DNA from: Candidatus Pseudomonas phytovorans
GTDB lineage: Bacteria > Pseudomonadota > Gammaproteobacteria > Pseudomonadales > Pseudomonadaceae
Direction of reading: 5' to 3'
DNA length: 64,000 nt
Assembly: GCA_029202525.1 (NCBI GenBank)
Contig: CP119325.1
Coordinates: 5,058,001-5,122,000 of the forward strand
Shown here: in pieces, positions 63,001 to 64,000 of the stretch
Numbering within the stretch: the stretch's first letter is position 1
Layout of the letters: every line of letters begins with the position of its first letter
The notes under the pieces: model-generated
Told to the model about the DNA's origin: nothing
The model's input: only the letters and a program-made list of their open reading frames with translations
Database searches by the model: none
Translations under genes and position numbers: made by a program

Positions 63001-63804
63001 CTAAGCGACAGACAGATCGGGAGAGTCTGCTGCCAGATCAGTCACGAGCATGTAACCAGGCTCGTGGGTGATAGCAATATCTACGCCGGCTTGCTTGATC
63101 GCCATTTGAGGCGTAACACCGCATGCCCAGAAGCCGAAAATGTCGCCTTCGCGATAGACGGGTGCATCACCAAAGTCAGGACGATCAATGTCTGTGATCC
63201 CGATCAGCGAAGGGTCACCGATGTGTACCGGCGCACCATGAGCCAACGGGAAGCGCTCGGACAGAACGATCGCCTTGATGGTGTCTTTCGGGCGGAAGGC
63301 ACGCATGGAAACAACCATGGATCCTTTGAAAGGCCCGTACTCTTCAGTTGGGAGATTCGTGACGTACATAGGCACATTCCGATTCGCACTGATATGCCGG
63401 ATCTCAATGCCTGCATTGAGGATGGCGTTCTCGAACGAGAACGAGCAGCCCAATGCAAATGTCACAAAATCATCCCGCCACAGGTCAACCAGCGAATCAA
63501 CCGTTTCGGTATGCACGCCGTTACGATAGACACGATAACGCGCCACATCAGTCCGAATATCGATCTCACCAGCGAGTGGCAGAGACGGATCGCCTGGTTT
63601 GCCCATGGCAACCAGCGGGCAGCTTTTGGGATTCAAGTCGCAGAAGATTTTGAAATCATCCGCAAAACGCTTGGGCAGGATCATCAAGTTGGCTTGCATG
63701 AAGCCATCAGCGAAACCGCTCGTTGGAACCCTTAGGTCACCAGCACGGATCATCTGCCTCACTTGAGCGGCAGACTTCGCTTGCATTTCTTTAATTGGTT
63801 CCAT
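63001..63804 (-). CDS. DUF1445 (YcsI-type) putative hydro-lyase
   Basis: 267 aa. The family pattern is clear: QANLMILPKRFADDFKIFC, a PSLPLAGEIDIRTDVARYRVY-type core (about residues 74-94) and FALGCSFSFENAIL, ending in HEPGYMLVTDLA. In Bacillus the same family (ycsI) lies with ycsF, kipI and kipA, as here. It is annotated as a hydro-lyase or D-glutamate cyclase type enzyme. A role in opening or forming a cyclic amide or in dehydration is inferred. Confidence 0.88.
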   Translation of the reverse strand: MEPIKEMQAKSAAQVRQMIRAGDLRVPTSGFADGFMQANLMILPKRFADDFKIFCDLNPKSCPLVAMGKPGDPSLPLAGEIDIRTDVARYRVYRNGVHTETVDSLVDLWRDDFVTFALGCSFSFENAILNAGIEIRHISANRNVPMYVTNLPTEEYGPFKGSMVVSMRAFRPKDTIKAIVLSERFPLAHGAPVHIGDPSLIGITDIDRPDFGDAPVYREGDIFGFWACGVTPQMAIKQAGVDIAITHEPGYMLVTDLAADSPDLSVA

Positions 63805-63833
63805 TCTGGCACCTACGTGTACGAATCAGTCGC

Positions 63834-64000
63834 TTACTGAGCCTGCAGCACATCAACCATCGCTTGGGCGATTTGGACGTCGGCGTCCTCTGGGCCACCA
63901 GAAACACCAACACCCCCTACCACTTCTCCGTTGATGGTCACTGGTAGACCACCACCAAACACCACGAAGGGGCGCGCGCAGGAGCGCTCAAGCCCGTAGA
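63834..64000 (-). CDS. GlcG/HbpS-like protein, C-terminal part
   Basis: Only the last 55 or so residues lie in the window; the start is beyond 64000. They read VVFGGGLPVTINGEVVGGVGVSGG and then PEDADVQIAQAMVD, the C-terminal signature of the GlcG/HbpS (haem-binding, DUF336) family. Its place upstream of the DUF1445 gene on the same strand makes it part of the catabolic cluster. Confidence 0.88.
   Translation of the reverse strand, partial: YGLERSCARPFVVFGGGLPVTINGEVVGGVGVSGGPEDADVQIAQAMVDVLQAQ

Larger units (their letters stand above)
14277..64000. mobile_element. Integrated genomic island inserted in tmk (right end beyond the window)
   Basis: Core GC-rich sequence stops inside tmk, and what follows is visibly AT-richer with a recombinase operon next to the junction. 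The other half of tmk is not found before 64000, so the island should continue past the window. Cargo includes a replacement dNMP kinase, several defence systems, an MvaT-type silencer and a catabolic cluster. A composite of two nested islands cannot be excluded, since no second integration module or tRNA boundary was seen. Confidence 0.8.

Overview
The window looks like a Pseudomonas chromosome, close to P. putida. Three REP palindromes (29-104, 4368-4456, 8709-8818), the core gene order gltX / emrAB-type efflux / uvrB / tyrB / tRNA-Asn / moaA / tatD / holB / tmk, and an MvaT-type H-NS protein all fit that group. The calls are from reading the sequence; no database search was run.

Region 1 (1 to about 14276) is ordinary GC-rich core genome. 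It holds gltX, a two-gene efflux system, uvrB under a LexA-like box, an aromatic aminotransferase, tRNA-Asn, a secreted cupin, a DUF1285 protein, a DUF4823 lipoprotein, a MoaA-type radical SAM enzyme, a TetR regulator, a probable RgsA-like small RNA, tatD and holB. It ends abruptly inside tmk (thymidylate kinase), which keeps only its 3' part.

Region 2 (about 14277 to the end of the window) is a large, visibly AT-richer integrated island. The missing 5' half of tmk is not found in the window, so the island most likely runs past 64000. Its first gene is a phage-type deoxynucleoside monophosphate kinase, which would replace the broken essential Tmk. Next come three tyrosine recombinases and a coiled-coil DNA-binding accessory protein in one tight operon (14395-22132), the likely integration module. 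Accessory genes follow: a HEPN/AbiU2-like protein, a metallophosphoesterase and a small-membrane-protein/winged-helix pair.

Region 3 (27137-43493) is a defence-rich stretch. It has a kinase / HEAGH-metallopeptidase / small-protein cassette, a stand-alone TIR gene, a ThsB-like TIR gene, and a co-directional nine-gene run: TIR, SLOG-like, TIR, two-helix membrane protein, TIR, PD-(D/E)XK-like protein, hypothetical, GajA, GajB. The last two make a recognisable Gabija system. The TIR/SLOG/membrane-protein set and the kinase/peptidase cassette are the best candidates for undescribed systems. An XRE regulator and an MvaT paralogue (44109-45830) close the region.

Region 4 (46436-64000) is a catabolic cluster, all on the minus strand. 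It encodes a GlcG/HbpS-like protein, a DUF1445 protein, OsmC, an ABM-domain protein, PxpA, a PxpB-PxpC fusion, a biotin carboxylase with its own biotinyl domain, three Gfo/Idh/MocA dehydrogenases, a complete proton-translocating transhydrogenase (PntAA/AB/B), an SDR dehydrogenase, an epoxide-hydrolase-like alpha/beta hydrolase, a LamB-type porin and an NCS1 transporter. Together they suggest uptake, oxidation, hydrolysis and carboxylation-dependent ring opening of a compound that cannot be named from sequence alone.
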